Source of the DNA: Fidelibacterota bacterium
GTDB lineage: Bacteria > Fidelibacterota > Marinisomatia > Marinisomatales > UBA1611
Reading direction: 5' to 3'
Assembly (NCBI GenBank): GCA_015658495.1
Contig: DQOT01000180.1
Coordinates: 1 to 9,173 of the forward strand
Length of the DNA: 9,173 nucleotides
A program made the position numbers and the translations under genes. The notes below the pieces were generated by a model. That model did not search any database, had not been told where the DNA came from, and was given only the letters and a program-made list of their open reading frames with translations. Numbering within the stretch: the first letter of the stretch is position 1; each line of letters opens with the position of its first letter. Below, piece by piece: positions 1-6,578 of this stretch.

Positions 1-827
1 AACGAATTAATAATGAATCAGATGATTATGCATTGTACCAGTTCATTCGTCCGGGAAAAGCTTCCTGTAATTACGGTTTATTATATAAAAGAGAAATGGT
101 CATCTTTGATCCGAGTCGGAACATTGAGTTTTATCAATCCTTTGCGAATGAAAACGACGCCAAAATTGTTCGGACCTTTGAAACCCATCTTCAGGCTGAT
201 TACATCAGCGGCAGCATGCAAATCTCAAACGTAACAGGAGCTGAAATCTTGGCACACGCTGGAGATTTCAGCGCATCGTCTTTCCAATTTAGTCAAGTAA
301 ATGACTGTGAAACATATACTATTGATACTAACGGTCCGGATATTCGTGTGATACATACACCAGGCCACACACCTGGAAGTACAAGTTATATCATTGATGA
401 CAAATATTTTCTTTCCGGCGATACCATGTTCATTAATTCAATTGGGCGACCGGACTTGGGAGGTAAAGCAAAAGAGTGGTCAGTCATGCTCTATGATACG
501 CTTACCAATAAGGTTAAGAATATGGATGAAAATTGGAGTGTGCTTCCTGGACATTTTATGCATTGGAATGAAGCCAATAAAGATTTAGTATTCACTGAAA
601 AATTAGGAAAAGTAAAAGCAAATAATGCGACTGTTTATGGTATTGAGTCACAGGAAATATTTACACAATATGTGATGGATAACATGCAAATATCTCCAGA
701 CGTTTATTCTAAAATTCGGAAAGTCAATTACGGTTGGCTAAATGTGAATATTGATGAGGCTGAGGTCATGGATTTAGGAAAAAATGAATGCGCAGCAATG
801 TCCTATACTGAGATACAAAAAAGATAG
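1..827 (+). CDS. Persulfide dioxygenase-like metallo-beta-lactamase-fold protein, 5' end missing
   Basis: The reading frame (codons starting at base 3) is open to the left edge, so the true start lies upstream; the TTG at 33 is not a convincing start. Visible motifs are E-T-H-L-Q-A-D-Y (180-203), T-P-G-H-T-P-G with His at 366-368, S-G-D with Asp at 420-422, G-R-P-D-L with Arg at 447-449, and P-G-H with His at 552-554. The first His, the second His and the Asp match the mononuclear iron triad of ETHE1-type persulfide dioxygenases, and G-R-P-D matches their conserved arginine loop. These enzymes oxidise glutathione persulfide to sulfite in the cytoplasm. The usual H-x-H-x-D-H has Gln and Tyr at its second and third His positions, so a dinuclear zinc hydrolase is unlikely. 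The C-terminal tail resembles that of rhodanese-linked relatives; a rhodanese domain could lie outside the window. Only one base separates it from the next gene, which indicates co-transcription. The fold is certain; the exact substrate is not. Confidence 0.85.
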   Translation, partial: RINNESDDYALYQFIRPGKASCNYGLLYKREMVIFDPSRNIEFYQSFANENDAKIVRTFETHLQADYISGSMQISNVTGAEILAHAGDFSASSFQFSQVNDCETYTIDTNGPDIRVIHTPGHTPGSTSYIIDDKYFLSGDTMFINSIGRPDLGGKAKEWSVMLYDTLTNKVKNMDENWSVLPGHFMHWNEANKDLVFTEKLGKVKANNATVYGIESQEIFTQYVMDNMQISPDVYSKIRKVNYGWLNVNIDEAEVMDLGKNECAAMSYTEIQKR

Positions 828-828
828 T

Positions 829-2439
829 ATGAATTACGGATTTGTCATAGATAATCGTAAGTGCATTGGCTGCCATGCATGTACGGTTGCGTGTAAGTCT
901 GAACATGATATTCCCCTTGGTGTAAATCGAACTCATGTTAAATATATTGAGAAAGGTATTTTCCCAAATAGCACACGGGAATTTTCTGTCCATCGCTGTA
1001 ATCATTGTGCGGATGCACCTTGCGTTGAAATTTGTCCCACAACAGCACTTTACACCAGGGCTGACGGCATTGTGGACTTTGACAATGACCGCTGCATCGG
1101 CTGCAAGAGTTGCATGCAGGCCTGTCCCTACGATGCCCTTTACATTGACCCCGATACAAATACGGCGGCCAAGTGCAACTACTGCGTCCACCGGCTTGAT
1201 GGCGGCTACGAGCCTGCCTGCGTTATCGTTTGCCCCGTAGAAGCTATCATTTCCGGGGATTTGGATGAACCCAATTCCCAAATTGCTCAATTGGTAGCCA
1301 ACGAAGATACCATGACACGCAAGCCGGAAAAAGGAACTATCCCAAATTTGTATTATCTGAATGGTACCCATGAAATGCTGGATCCTTCTGCAACTAAGCA
1401 GGATGGAAACTATGTCTGGTCCGAGCAGGTCACCGGTGTAGGGCATTACGCCAAATATGCTGATAAAAGATCGTCCGAAGCTGATATGGATTCACTGTTA
1501 ATTCAAATGGCAATGGAAGGATCAGCAGAAACTGGTAAGCCCTTCGATCAACGTGCAATTGATAAAGTCTCAAAGGAAATTCAACAGGATGTGGACAGTC
1601 AGGAAGCCCGGCGAGTGTATGACAGTCCCAATAAGGGTGTTTTGTGGGGCTGGGAAGTGCCGGCATATGTTTGGACTAAAGCCATCGCTACCGGTACGTT
1701 TCTAATGATGGCAGTTTGGTATATTTTTAATGGCAGTATTGATCCTTCTTTAGAATTAAATGGACTAATTACAACTCTCGTATTTATGGGTTTAACCGGC
1801 GCATTCTTGGTAAAGGATTTAGATCGTCCAGACCGTTTTTTCTATGTGCTTCTACGACCTCAATGGAATTCCTGGCTTGTCCGCGGCGCATATATCATTA
1901 CCGGATTCGGCGGAATTGTGACGCTTAAAATGCTTGATAATTATTTCAAATTAGGACTGAGTTGGCTTTGGATTCCTGGAATGGTTTTTGCCATCTTGGG
2001 TGCAATCTATACGGCATTTTTATTTAATCAAGCTCGTGCACGAGATCTTTGGCAGACACCTATTGTGTCAGCAATTCATATGCTCGTACATGCAGTCATG
2101 GCCGGCTCCATAGTCATGATGGTAATTTCACCGGATACTATTGAATGGATGGCGAAAAGTTTATTTTGGGGTATAGTCTTAAGTATGGTCATTTTAGCAA
2201 AAGAAATCTTATTACCCCATGACACAAAAGATACTCGGAAGGCTATTCAGCTTATGACAAAAGGTTATTACTCCAAACATTTCTGGTCCGGAGTTATAAT
2301 TGGATACATAATCCCGCTGATCATATTACTTACACTAAGCCGAGACTGGTTTTTTATTGCCGGTGGATTTGTCTTAATTGGAATATTTTTAACAGAATTT
2401 GTACGCATACGTGTGCCTCAATTGATACCATTGAGTTAA
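829..2439 (+). CDS. Fused four-cluster [4Fe-4S] ferredoxin and NrfD/PsrC-type membrane quinone-reactive subunit
   Basis: This 536-residue protein combines two subunits that are usually separate. Residues 1-136 hold 16 cysteines in four groups: C12/15/18/22, C57/60/65/69, C89/92/95/99 and C116/119/131/135. This is the NrfC/PsrB/DmsB pattern for four [4Fe-4S] clusters. Residues 137-269 form a polar linker of unknown role. Residues 270-536 start with a W-G-W-E-V-P-A-Y motif and contain about eight hydrophobic helices, as in the NrfD/PsrC family that exchanges electrons with quinones. I chose the ATG at 829, one base after the upstream stop, because it places C12 at the usual distance; an in-frame ATG at 784 would overlap the upstream gene by 44 bases and adds nothing family-like. 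No signal peptide is visible, so the ferredoxin part is probably cytoplasmic. It likely links the Mo subunit encoded next to the quinone pool. GC rises to about 55-58% over roughly 1080-1260. Confidence 0.93.
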   Translation: MNYGFVIDNRKCIGCHACTVACKSEHDIPLGVNRTHVKYIEKGIFPNSTREFSVHRCNHCADAPCVEICPTTALYTRADGIVDFDNDRCIGCKSCMQACPYDALYIDPDTNTAAKCNYCVHRLDGGYEPACVIVCPVEAIISGDLDEPNSQIAQLVANEDTMTRKPEKGTIPNLYYLNGTHEMLDPSATKQDGNYVWSEQVTGVGHYAKYADKRSSEADMDSLLIQMAMEGSAETGKPFDQRAIDKVSKEIQQDVDSQEARRVYDSPNKGVLWGWEVPAYVWTKAIATGTFLMMAVWYIFNGSIDPSLELNGLITTLVFMGLTGAFLVKDLDRPDRFFYVLLRPQWNSWLVRGAYIITGFGGIVTLKMLDNYFKLGLSWLWIPGMVFAILGAIYTAFLFNQARARDLWQTPIVSAIHMLVHAVMAGSIVMMVISPDTIEWMAKSLFWGIVLSMVILAKEILLPHDTKDTRKAIQLMTKGYYSKHFWSGVIIGYIIPLIILLTLSRDWFFIAGGFVLIGIFLTEFVRIRVPQLIPLS

Positions 2440-2476
2440 GGATCGCCACCAAGACTCTATGACATGAAGAAAAACC

Positions 2477-2482
2477 TATAAT
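2477..2482 (+). promoter_or_regulatory. Possible -10 promoter element
   Basis: The 78-base gap between the fusion gene and the Mo oxidoreductase contains a perfect TATAAT at 2477-2482, about 35 bases before the ATG at 2518. I see no good -35 hexamer 16-18 bases upstream, so it may be chance in AT-rich DNA. If real, the catalytic subunit would have its own promoter within the operon. No terminator-like hairpin is visible in this gap. Confidence 0.2.
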
Positions 2483-2517
2483 AGATTTTGTGTATGTGTG
2501 GCAAATAGAGAAAAATA

Positions 2518-3594
2518 ATGAAACGTAGTTGGATAGAAACATTTTCAGAATCATTGGGTCTCATCGATAAAATATCGGATAGACCGGATTGGTCGGAAGA
2601 CTTTGTTATGGAAGGTCCGCGGGAGTTGTATAAATATCCCGATCCCAGTGAATGGGATGACTTTATTGAATTAGATGCACTGGCTTGGCCGGAGAAAAAG
2701 GAAAGGCATTATTCCATCGTTCCTACAACGTGTTTCAACTGTGAGTCCGCCTGTGGATTGCTGGCTTATATTGATAAGGAGACCAATAAAGTTCGAAAGT
2801 TTGAGGGGAATCCCCATCATCCTGGAAGTCGCGGACGGAATTGTGCCAAAGGTCCGGCGACTATTAACCAAATCAACGATACAGAACGAATTCTCCATCC
2901 GCTAAAGCGGAAGGGGGAGCGTGGGTCCGGTGAATGGGAGCGGATCACCTGGGACCAAGCTCTTGATGAGATCTCTGAGAAAATCGCTGCATCTATACAC
3001 AAGCGAAAAGACGGAGTAGTTTATCACGTTGGTCGCCCCGGACACGAAGGTTACGCCGAACGAGTCCTGAAAGCTTGGGGTGTGGATGGCCACAATTCCC
3101 ACACGAATATCTGTTCTGCCGGTGCCAGAACTGGTTACGCCTTGTGGCAAAAGTTTGATCGTCCCAGTCCGGACCATACAAATGCGGAAGTGATTCTACT
3201 GGCCTCGTCTCATTTGGAAACAGGGCACTATTTTAATCCTCACGCACAACGGATCATGGAAGGGATGATGAAAGGTGCCAAGCTGATTGTCATTGATCCG
3301 CGCCTGTCTAATACAGCATCTATGGCGGATGAATGGATGCCTACTTATCCGGGTAGTGAGTCTGCACTGTTCATGGCTATGGCCAAGATTATTCTGGATG
3401 AAGAGTTATACGATCGGCATTTTATGGAGAACTGGGTGAACTGGGATGAATATCTTAAGAATCTTCATCCGGACGACCCGGTAGAGTTCGACCAATTCAT
3501 TAAACGGTTGAGCGAAGAGTGGGCAGAATACACGCCTGAATATGCGGCCAAGGAAGCTCAGATTGATGCGGAGCAAATTATTCGCGTGGCGTGA
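2518..3594 (+). CDS. Mo-bis-PGD oxidoreductase catalytic subunit, N-terminal part (ends at an in-frame TGA)
   Basis: This is the first 358 codons of a DMSO reductase-superfamily (CISM) catalytic subunit. Residues 72, 75, 79 and 109 are the C-x2-C-x3-C-x29-C ligands of the proximal [4Fe-4S] cluster. The H-T-N-I-C-S segment carries Cys199, the likely Mo ligand. G-R-P-G-H (172-176), H-L-E-T-G-H and V-I-D-P-R are further conserved cofactor-binding segments. The cysteines are preceded by about 70 residues rich in Asp, Glu and Trp, with no twin-arginine signal, which suggests a cytoplasmic-side enzyme. The ATG at 2518 has a weak AGAG 7 bases upstream; Met31 is an alternative start. The frame ends at TGA 3592-3594, but family-like sequence resumes at the next codon in the same frame. 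The gene is therefore one interrupted catalytic subunit of about 950 residues rather than a short protein. Sulfite, polysulfide, thiosulfate or another oxyanion could be the substrate; sulfur chemistry is favoured by the neighbours. Confidence 0.85.
   Translation: MKRSWIETFSESLGLIDKISDRPDWSEDFVMEGPRELYKYPDPSEWDDFIELDALAWPEKKERHYSIVPTTCFNCESACGLLAYIDKETNKVRKFEGNPHHPGSRGRNCAKGPATINQINDTERILHPLKRKGERGSGEWERITWDQALDEISEKIAASIHKRKDGVVYHVGRPGHEGYAERVLKAWGVDGHNSHTNICSAGARTGYALWQKFDRPSPDHTNAEVILLASSHLETGHYFNPHAQRIMEGMMKGAKLIVIDPRLSNTASMADEWMPTYPGSESALFMAMAKIILDEELYDRHFMENWVNWDEYLKNLHPDDPVEFDQFIKRLSEEWAEYTPEYAAKEAQIDAEQIIRVA
3592..3594 (+). other. In-frame TGA interrupting the Mo oxidoreductase gene
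   Basis: Codon 359 of the frame that starts at 2518 is TGA, and the next codon is TTG at 3595. Both flanks read as one protein: the sequence before it ends in I-I-R-V-A and the sequence after it begins L-I-G-R-A-G. The frame does not shift. The position is far from the Mo ligand, which is encoded by an ordinary TGT (Cys199), so a classic selenocysteine role is unlikely. TGA also terminates moaA, moaCB and tauE here, so a changed genetic code is not supported. A point nonsense mutation (for example CGA or TGG to TGA), a base-call error, or recoding remain possible. Confidence 0.9.
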
Positions 3595-5370
3595 TTGATC
3601 GGTAGAGCCGGCAGTAAGTTTTCATCACATGTCTGGCGCGGTGCTTCCATCGGGAATCTTGGGGGCTGGCAGGTATCCCGGACGCTCCATCTGCTGAATG
3701 TGCTCACCGGCTCGGTTGGGACAGAAGGAGGGACATCCCCCGGCGGATGGAATAAATTTCACCCCACCTTTTTTGATACTCCTCCCGATCCCGATGCCTG
3801 GAATGAATTGATCTGGCCCAAAGAATACACTCTATCTCATTATGAAATGAGTGAAATATTACCCCACATGCTCAAAGATAATCGTGGTTCTCTTGACGTC
3901 TATTTTACGCGTGTTTTCAATCCCGTATGGACTTACCCCGATGGTTTCACTTGGATTGAAATGTTATCCGATAGTGAGAAAATCGGTTGCCATATTGCTT
4001 TGACTCCAACTTGGAATGAAACCGCCTTTTTCGCGGATTATGTACTTCCCATGGGCCACGCATCTGAGCGGCACGACATCAATTCCTATGAGACTCAGGC
4101 TGGCGTCTGGATCGCCTTTCGACAACCGGTTCTGCGTGAAAAAGCGCGCCGAGATGGGAAAGAAATTGAGTTCACTTACGAAGTAAATCCCGGTGAAGTA
4201 TGGGAAGAGGATGAATTTTGGATCGAGCTATCCTGGCGCATTGATAAGGACGGCGATCTCGGCATACGTGATCATTTTATGAGCCCTTATCGCAATGGCG
4301 AAAAAATCAACGTTGATGAATATTATCAATATATTTTTGAGCATACGAAAGGCTTACCCGAAACAGCAGAAAAAGAAGGACTGACTCCTCTGGAATACAT
4401 GAGAAAGTTTGGCGCCTTTATGGTCGAAACTGAAGTGTATGGTAAAAATGAAACTAGCTTATCCAATGAAGAGATGGTTGGAACATCAGTTAGAGAAAAT
4501 GGCCAGATAGAAAAAGACGAACAAACTATAGGCGTTCAAATTGATGGTCAGAATTACACAGGATTTCCCACACCTTCTAAACGACAGGAAATTTACTCCC
4601 AGACTATGGTGGACTTTGGCTATCCGGAACACGCCACTCCGGGATATCGCATTAAAAGTCATGTTCATCCTGATGAAATGGATAAGAGTAAGAATGAATG
4701 CGTGCTTTTGCCCAATTTTCGTCTACCGACTCACATCCATTCCCGGTCTGCCAATTCCAAGTGGCTGGCAGAGATTGCCCACCGGAATCCCATCTGGATT
4801 CACTCTAAAGATGCACAGCGGTTAAGTGTAAGGGATGGTGATCTTCTTAAAATCACAACTGAAATCGGCTGGTTTGTGGATAAGGTTTGGGTCACGGAAG
4901 CCATTAAGCCTGGCGTGGTTGCCTGCTCCCATCACATAGGTCGCTGGCGCCGCCATCAAGACGAAGGTAACCGATTCATGACCAATACGGTGGCTATCCA
5001 AAACATGGGAGATGGAAAATGGAAGATGACGACTGTTAGTGGTGTTGAGCCGTGGAAAACAGTCGACGCTGACACCAACCGAATCTGGTGGAGAGATGGA
5101 GGCGTACATCAAAATATCACCCATGCAGCCAATCCTGATCCTATTTCCGGTGCTCACTGCTGGCTGCAGAAAGTAACTATTTCCAATCCTGATCCGGGTG
5201 AGAAATACGGAGATATTTTCGTGGATACGAACAAATCATTTGAGCATTTCAAGAAATGGAATGAATGGGCGAAGGAAAGAGAGACTCATCCGGATGGGTT
5301 GCGGCGGCCGCTGTGGATGGGACGTCCGCTTACGCCAAAAACAAAACAGTTTTATTTAGATAATTCTTAG
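3595..5370 (+). CDS. Mo-bis-PGD oxidoreductase catalytic subunit, C-terminal part (same frame after the TGA)
   Basis: The 591 codons after the TGA continue the same protein. Near the start are G-N-L-G-G-W-Q-V and L-T-G-S-V-G-T-E-G-G, a segment typical of the middle of these enzymes. Next come Y-F-T-R-V-F-N-P-V-W, then N-E-T-A-F-F-A-D-Y-V-L-P-M followed by E-R-H-D, the usual pterin-site region. From about residue 368 the molydopterin dinucleotide-binding domain follows, with R-L-P-T-H-I-H-S-R-S, N-P-I-W-I-H and V-V-A-C-S-H-H. The region is fully open to TAG 5368-5370, with no other lesion, so the interruption is recent, artefactual or tolerated. On its own this piece lacks the iron-sulfur motif and the Mo ligand and should be inactive. 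The TTG at 3595 directly abuts the TGA and could allow reinitiation, but the nearest purine-rich sequence (GGAG near 3570) is about 21 bases away, too far for a good ribosome site. Confidence 0.83.
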   Translation: MIGRAGSKFSSHVWRGASIGNLGGWQVSRTLHLLNVLTGSVGTEGGTSPGGWNKFHPTFFDTPPDPDAWNELIWPKEYTLSHYEMSEILPHMLKDNRGSLDVYFTRVFNPVWTYPDGFTWIEMLSDSEKIGCHIALTPTWNETAFFADYVLPMGHASERHDINSYETQAGVWIAFRQPVLREKARRDGKEIEFTYEVNPGEVWEEDEFWIELSWRIDKDGDLGIRDHFMSPYRNGEKINVDEYYQYIFEHTKGLPETAEKEGLTPLEYMRKFGAFMVETEVYGKNETSLSNEEMVGTSVRENGQIEKDEQTIGVQIDGQNYTGFPTPSKRQEIYSQTMVDFGYPEHATPGYRIKSHVHPDEMDKSKNECVLLPNFRLPTHIHSRSANSKWLAEIAHRNPIWIHSKDAQRLSVRDGDLLKITTEIGWFVDKVWVTEAIKPGVVACSHHIGRWRRHQDEGNRFMTNTVAIQNMGDGKWKMTTVSGVEPWKTVDADTNRIWWRDGGVHQNITHAANPDPISGAHCWLQKVTISNPDPGEKYGDIFVDTNKSFEHFKKWNEWAKERETHPDGLRRPLWMGRPLTPKTKQFYLDNS

Positions 5371-5409
5371 ATATATTCTATCATATTCTCTTAGCCAATT
5401 AACCTAAAT

Positions 5410-5423
5410 CCCGCGACTGCGGG
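5410..5423 (+). repeat. Small inverted repeat (hairpin 1)
   Basis: CCCGC at 5410-5414 is the reverse complement of GCGGG at 5419-5423, giving a five-pair stem with a GACT loop. The flanking T5409-G5424 could add a wobble pair. The following bases are not T-rich, so it does not look like a terminator for the upstream Mo gene. Confidence 0.6.
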
Positions 5424-5444
5424 GCAAGGTTTGAGGCCGATACG

Positions 5445-5496
5445 ATCCCGATGGAAACAACGGGATTTGCTCCCGATTTCTCCCGATATTTTCGGG
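5445..5496 (+). repeat. Cluster of alternative inverted repeats around three TCCCGAT copies
   Basis: TCCCGAT occurs at 5446-5452, 5471-5477 and 5481-5487. ATCCCG (5445-5450) can pair with CGGGAT (5461-5466). CGGGA (5461-5465) can instead pair with TCCCG (5471-5475), with a five-base loop. TCGGG (5492-5496) can pair with CCCGA at 5482-5486 or 5472-5476. The pairings compete, which allows two or more exclusive folds just before the moaA start. Confidence 0.55.
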
Positions 5497-5509
5497 TGGA
5501 TGACTTGGA

Positions 5510-6559
5510 ATGAGAAAGGATCAAACGACACACATCCGACCCCATGTGGACAGTGAGGCATATGCGCCTGCACGTCCATCCATCACCGACCAATTCGGCC
5601 GCACGTTTAATTACCTCAGAATTGCAGTTAATGAAAAATGCAATTTAAGATGTATTTACTGTATGCCCGAAGAGGGTGTACAGTTCAATCCTAAAAATGA
5701 AATTTTAACCACAGAGGAAATCTTAAGAGTCGTCAAAGTTGTCTCAGATTTAGGTGTGAACAAAATTCGATTCACGGGTGGCGAACCGTTATTAAGAGGC
5801 GATATTACAAAGCTCGTCGGAAAATCAACCACCACCCCGGGGATAGAATCTGTCCATTTGACAACTAATGGTGTTTTGCTCGATCGCTATGCAGGGGACT
5901 TGAAAGAATCCGGTTTAGCCGGTGTTAATATCAGTATTGATACCCTGAACATTGAAAAATATATACAGATCACTCGCCGGGATGAATTGGTGCGTGCTAT
6001 GGAAGGGTTGGAAGCTGCAAAAACTGCCGGAATTCCATCCATTAAAGTCAATGCGGTTGCTCTGCGCGGTTTTAATGATAGTGAAATTGTAGAATTCGTT
6101 GAATTGACGAAGGATTATCCCCTAACAGTCCGCTTTATTGAATTAATGCCATTTGATGCCCACCAGATTTGGAAAACCGGAAAATTTTTCAGTGCTGAAC
6201 ATATCCAAAAGGAATTAAAGGATCACTTTCCAAATATAAAAATAACGACTGGAACTGCCACTGAACATTTCATTTTCCAAGTGCCTAATTATGCGGGAAA
6301 AGTTGCTGTGATACCATCATACTCGCGCAATTTATGCGGAAATTGTAACCGTATCCGTCTCACTGCGGATGGGAATATCCGAAATTGTCTGTATGCTCAT
6401 AATGAATTTAATCTAAAAGAATTAATGCGTTCTGGGGGGACGGAGGAAGAATTGAAAGAGTTAATGTTGTCAGCTATGTGGAAAAAACCAATTGATGGCT
6501 GGGCAGCCCAGAAAACTGGCAGCGATAGTCGGGAGTCAATGACACAAATCGGCGGTTGA
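5510..6559 (+). CDS. moaA: GTP 3',8-cyclase MoaA (radical SAM, Moco synthesis step 1)
   Basis: MoaA converts GTP to 3',8-cyclo-7,8-dihydroGTP, the first step of molybdopterin synthesis, using two [4Fe-4S] clusters. The radical SAM motif C-x3-C-x2-C is at residues 44, 48 and 51 (C-N-L-R-C-I-Y-C). The SAM-binding F-T-G-G-E-P-L-L-R follows. The C-terminal cluster motif C-x2-C-x13-C is at residues 276, 279 and 293. The protein ends in the conserved Gly-Gly tail (Q-I-G-G) needed for activity in this family. Length (349) is slightly above the usual 325-340 because of about 24 extra N-terminal residues before D-Q-F-G-R-T-F-N-Y-L-R; no nearer ATG exists, though a GTG at 5546 is possible. The ribosome site is weak, with GGGTGG at 5494-5499. 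The next gene starts 19 bases after the stop, so moaA heads a Moco operon. Confidence 0.97.
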   Translation: MRKDQTTHIRPHVDSEAYAPARPSITDQFGRTFNYLRIAVNEKCNLRCIYCMPEEGVQFNPKNEILTTEEILRVVKVVSDLGVNKIRFTGGEPLLRGDITKLVGKSTTTPGIESVHLTTNGVLLDRYAGDLKESGLAGVNISIDTLNIEKYIQITRRDELVRAMEGLEAAKTAGIPSIKVNAVALRGFNDSEIVEFVELTKDYPLTVRFIELMPFDAHQIWKTGKFFSAEHIQKELKDHFPNIKITTGTATEHFIFQVPNYAGKVAVIPSYSRNLCGNCNRIRLTADGNIRNCLYAHNEFNLKELMRSGGTEEELKELMLSAMWKKPIDGWAAQKTGSDSRESMTQIGG

Positions 6560-6578
6560 TGAAAAACGGAGAAGAAAT

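Larger units (their letters stand above)
5371..5509 (+). promoter_or_regulatory. Hairpin-rich leader before moaA
   Basis: This 139-base spacer is the longest non-coding stretch in the window. The first 40 bases are AT-rich and could hold a promoter, though no clear -35/-10 pair stands out. From 5410 it holds several short GC stems and three copies of TCCCGAT. The last stem ends 13 bases before the moaA ATG and overlaps the GGGTGG that could act as a ribosome site, so it could control translation of the Moco genes. Moco-sensing riboswitches are known before moaA in other bacteria, but I cannot match this sequence to that motif. No U-tract follows any stem, so none is a clear intrinsic terminator. 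Confidence 0.4.

Noticed and set aside
784..828. Alternative upstream ATG for the ferredoxin-NrfD gene
   Set aside because: It would overlap the persulfide dioxygenase by 44 bases and adds 15 residues with no family likeness. The ATG at 829 follows the upstream stop by one base and fits the usual cysteine spacing.
766..1446. 226-residue minus-strand open frame
   Set aside because: It lies antisense to the well-supported ferredoxin gene. Its protein shows no recognisable domain, and the frame is an echo of the coding bias opposite.
3592..3640. Bacterial SECIS element for selenocysteine at the TGA
   Set aside because: No compact hairpin of the right size follows the TGA. The best pairing has a 21-base loop, and the codon is not at the Mo ligand.
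5131..5200. Short repeated AATCCTGATCC
   Set aside because: Both copies encode Asn-Pro-Asp-Pro within the Mo enzyme's C-terminal part, about 55 bases apart. Protein-level coincidence explains them.
5410..5424. Intrinsic terminator after the Mo oxidoreductase
   Set aside because: The stem is only five pairs and the following sequence is GCAAGGTTTG, with no T-run, so transcription may well continue into moaA.
5500..5556. Short 18-codon leader peptide overlapping the moaA start
   Set aside because: The ATG at 5500 opens a tiny frame in another register. It has no repeated regulatory codons or other support, and the open length is expected by chance.
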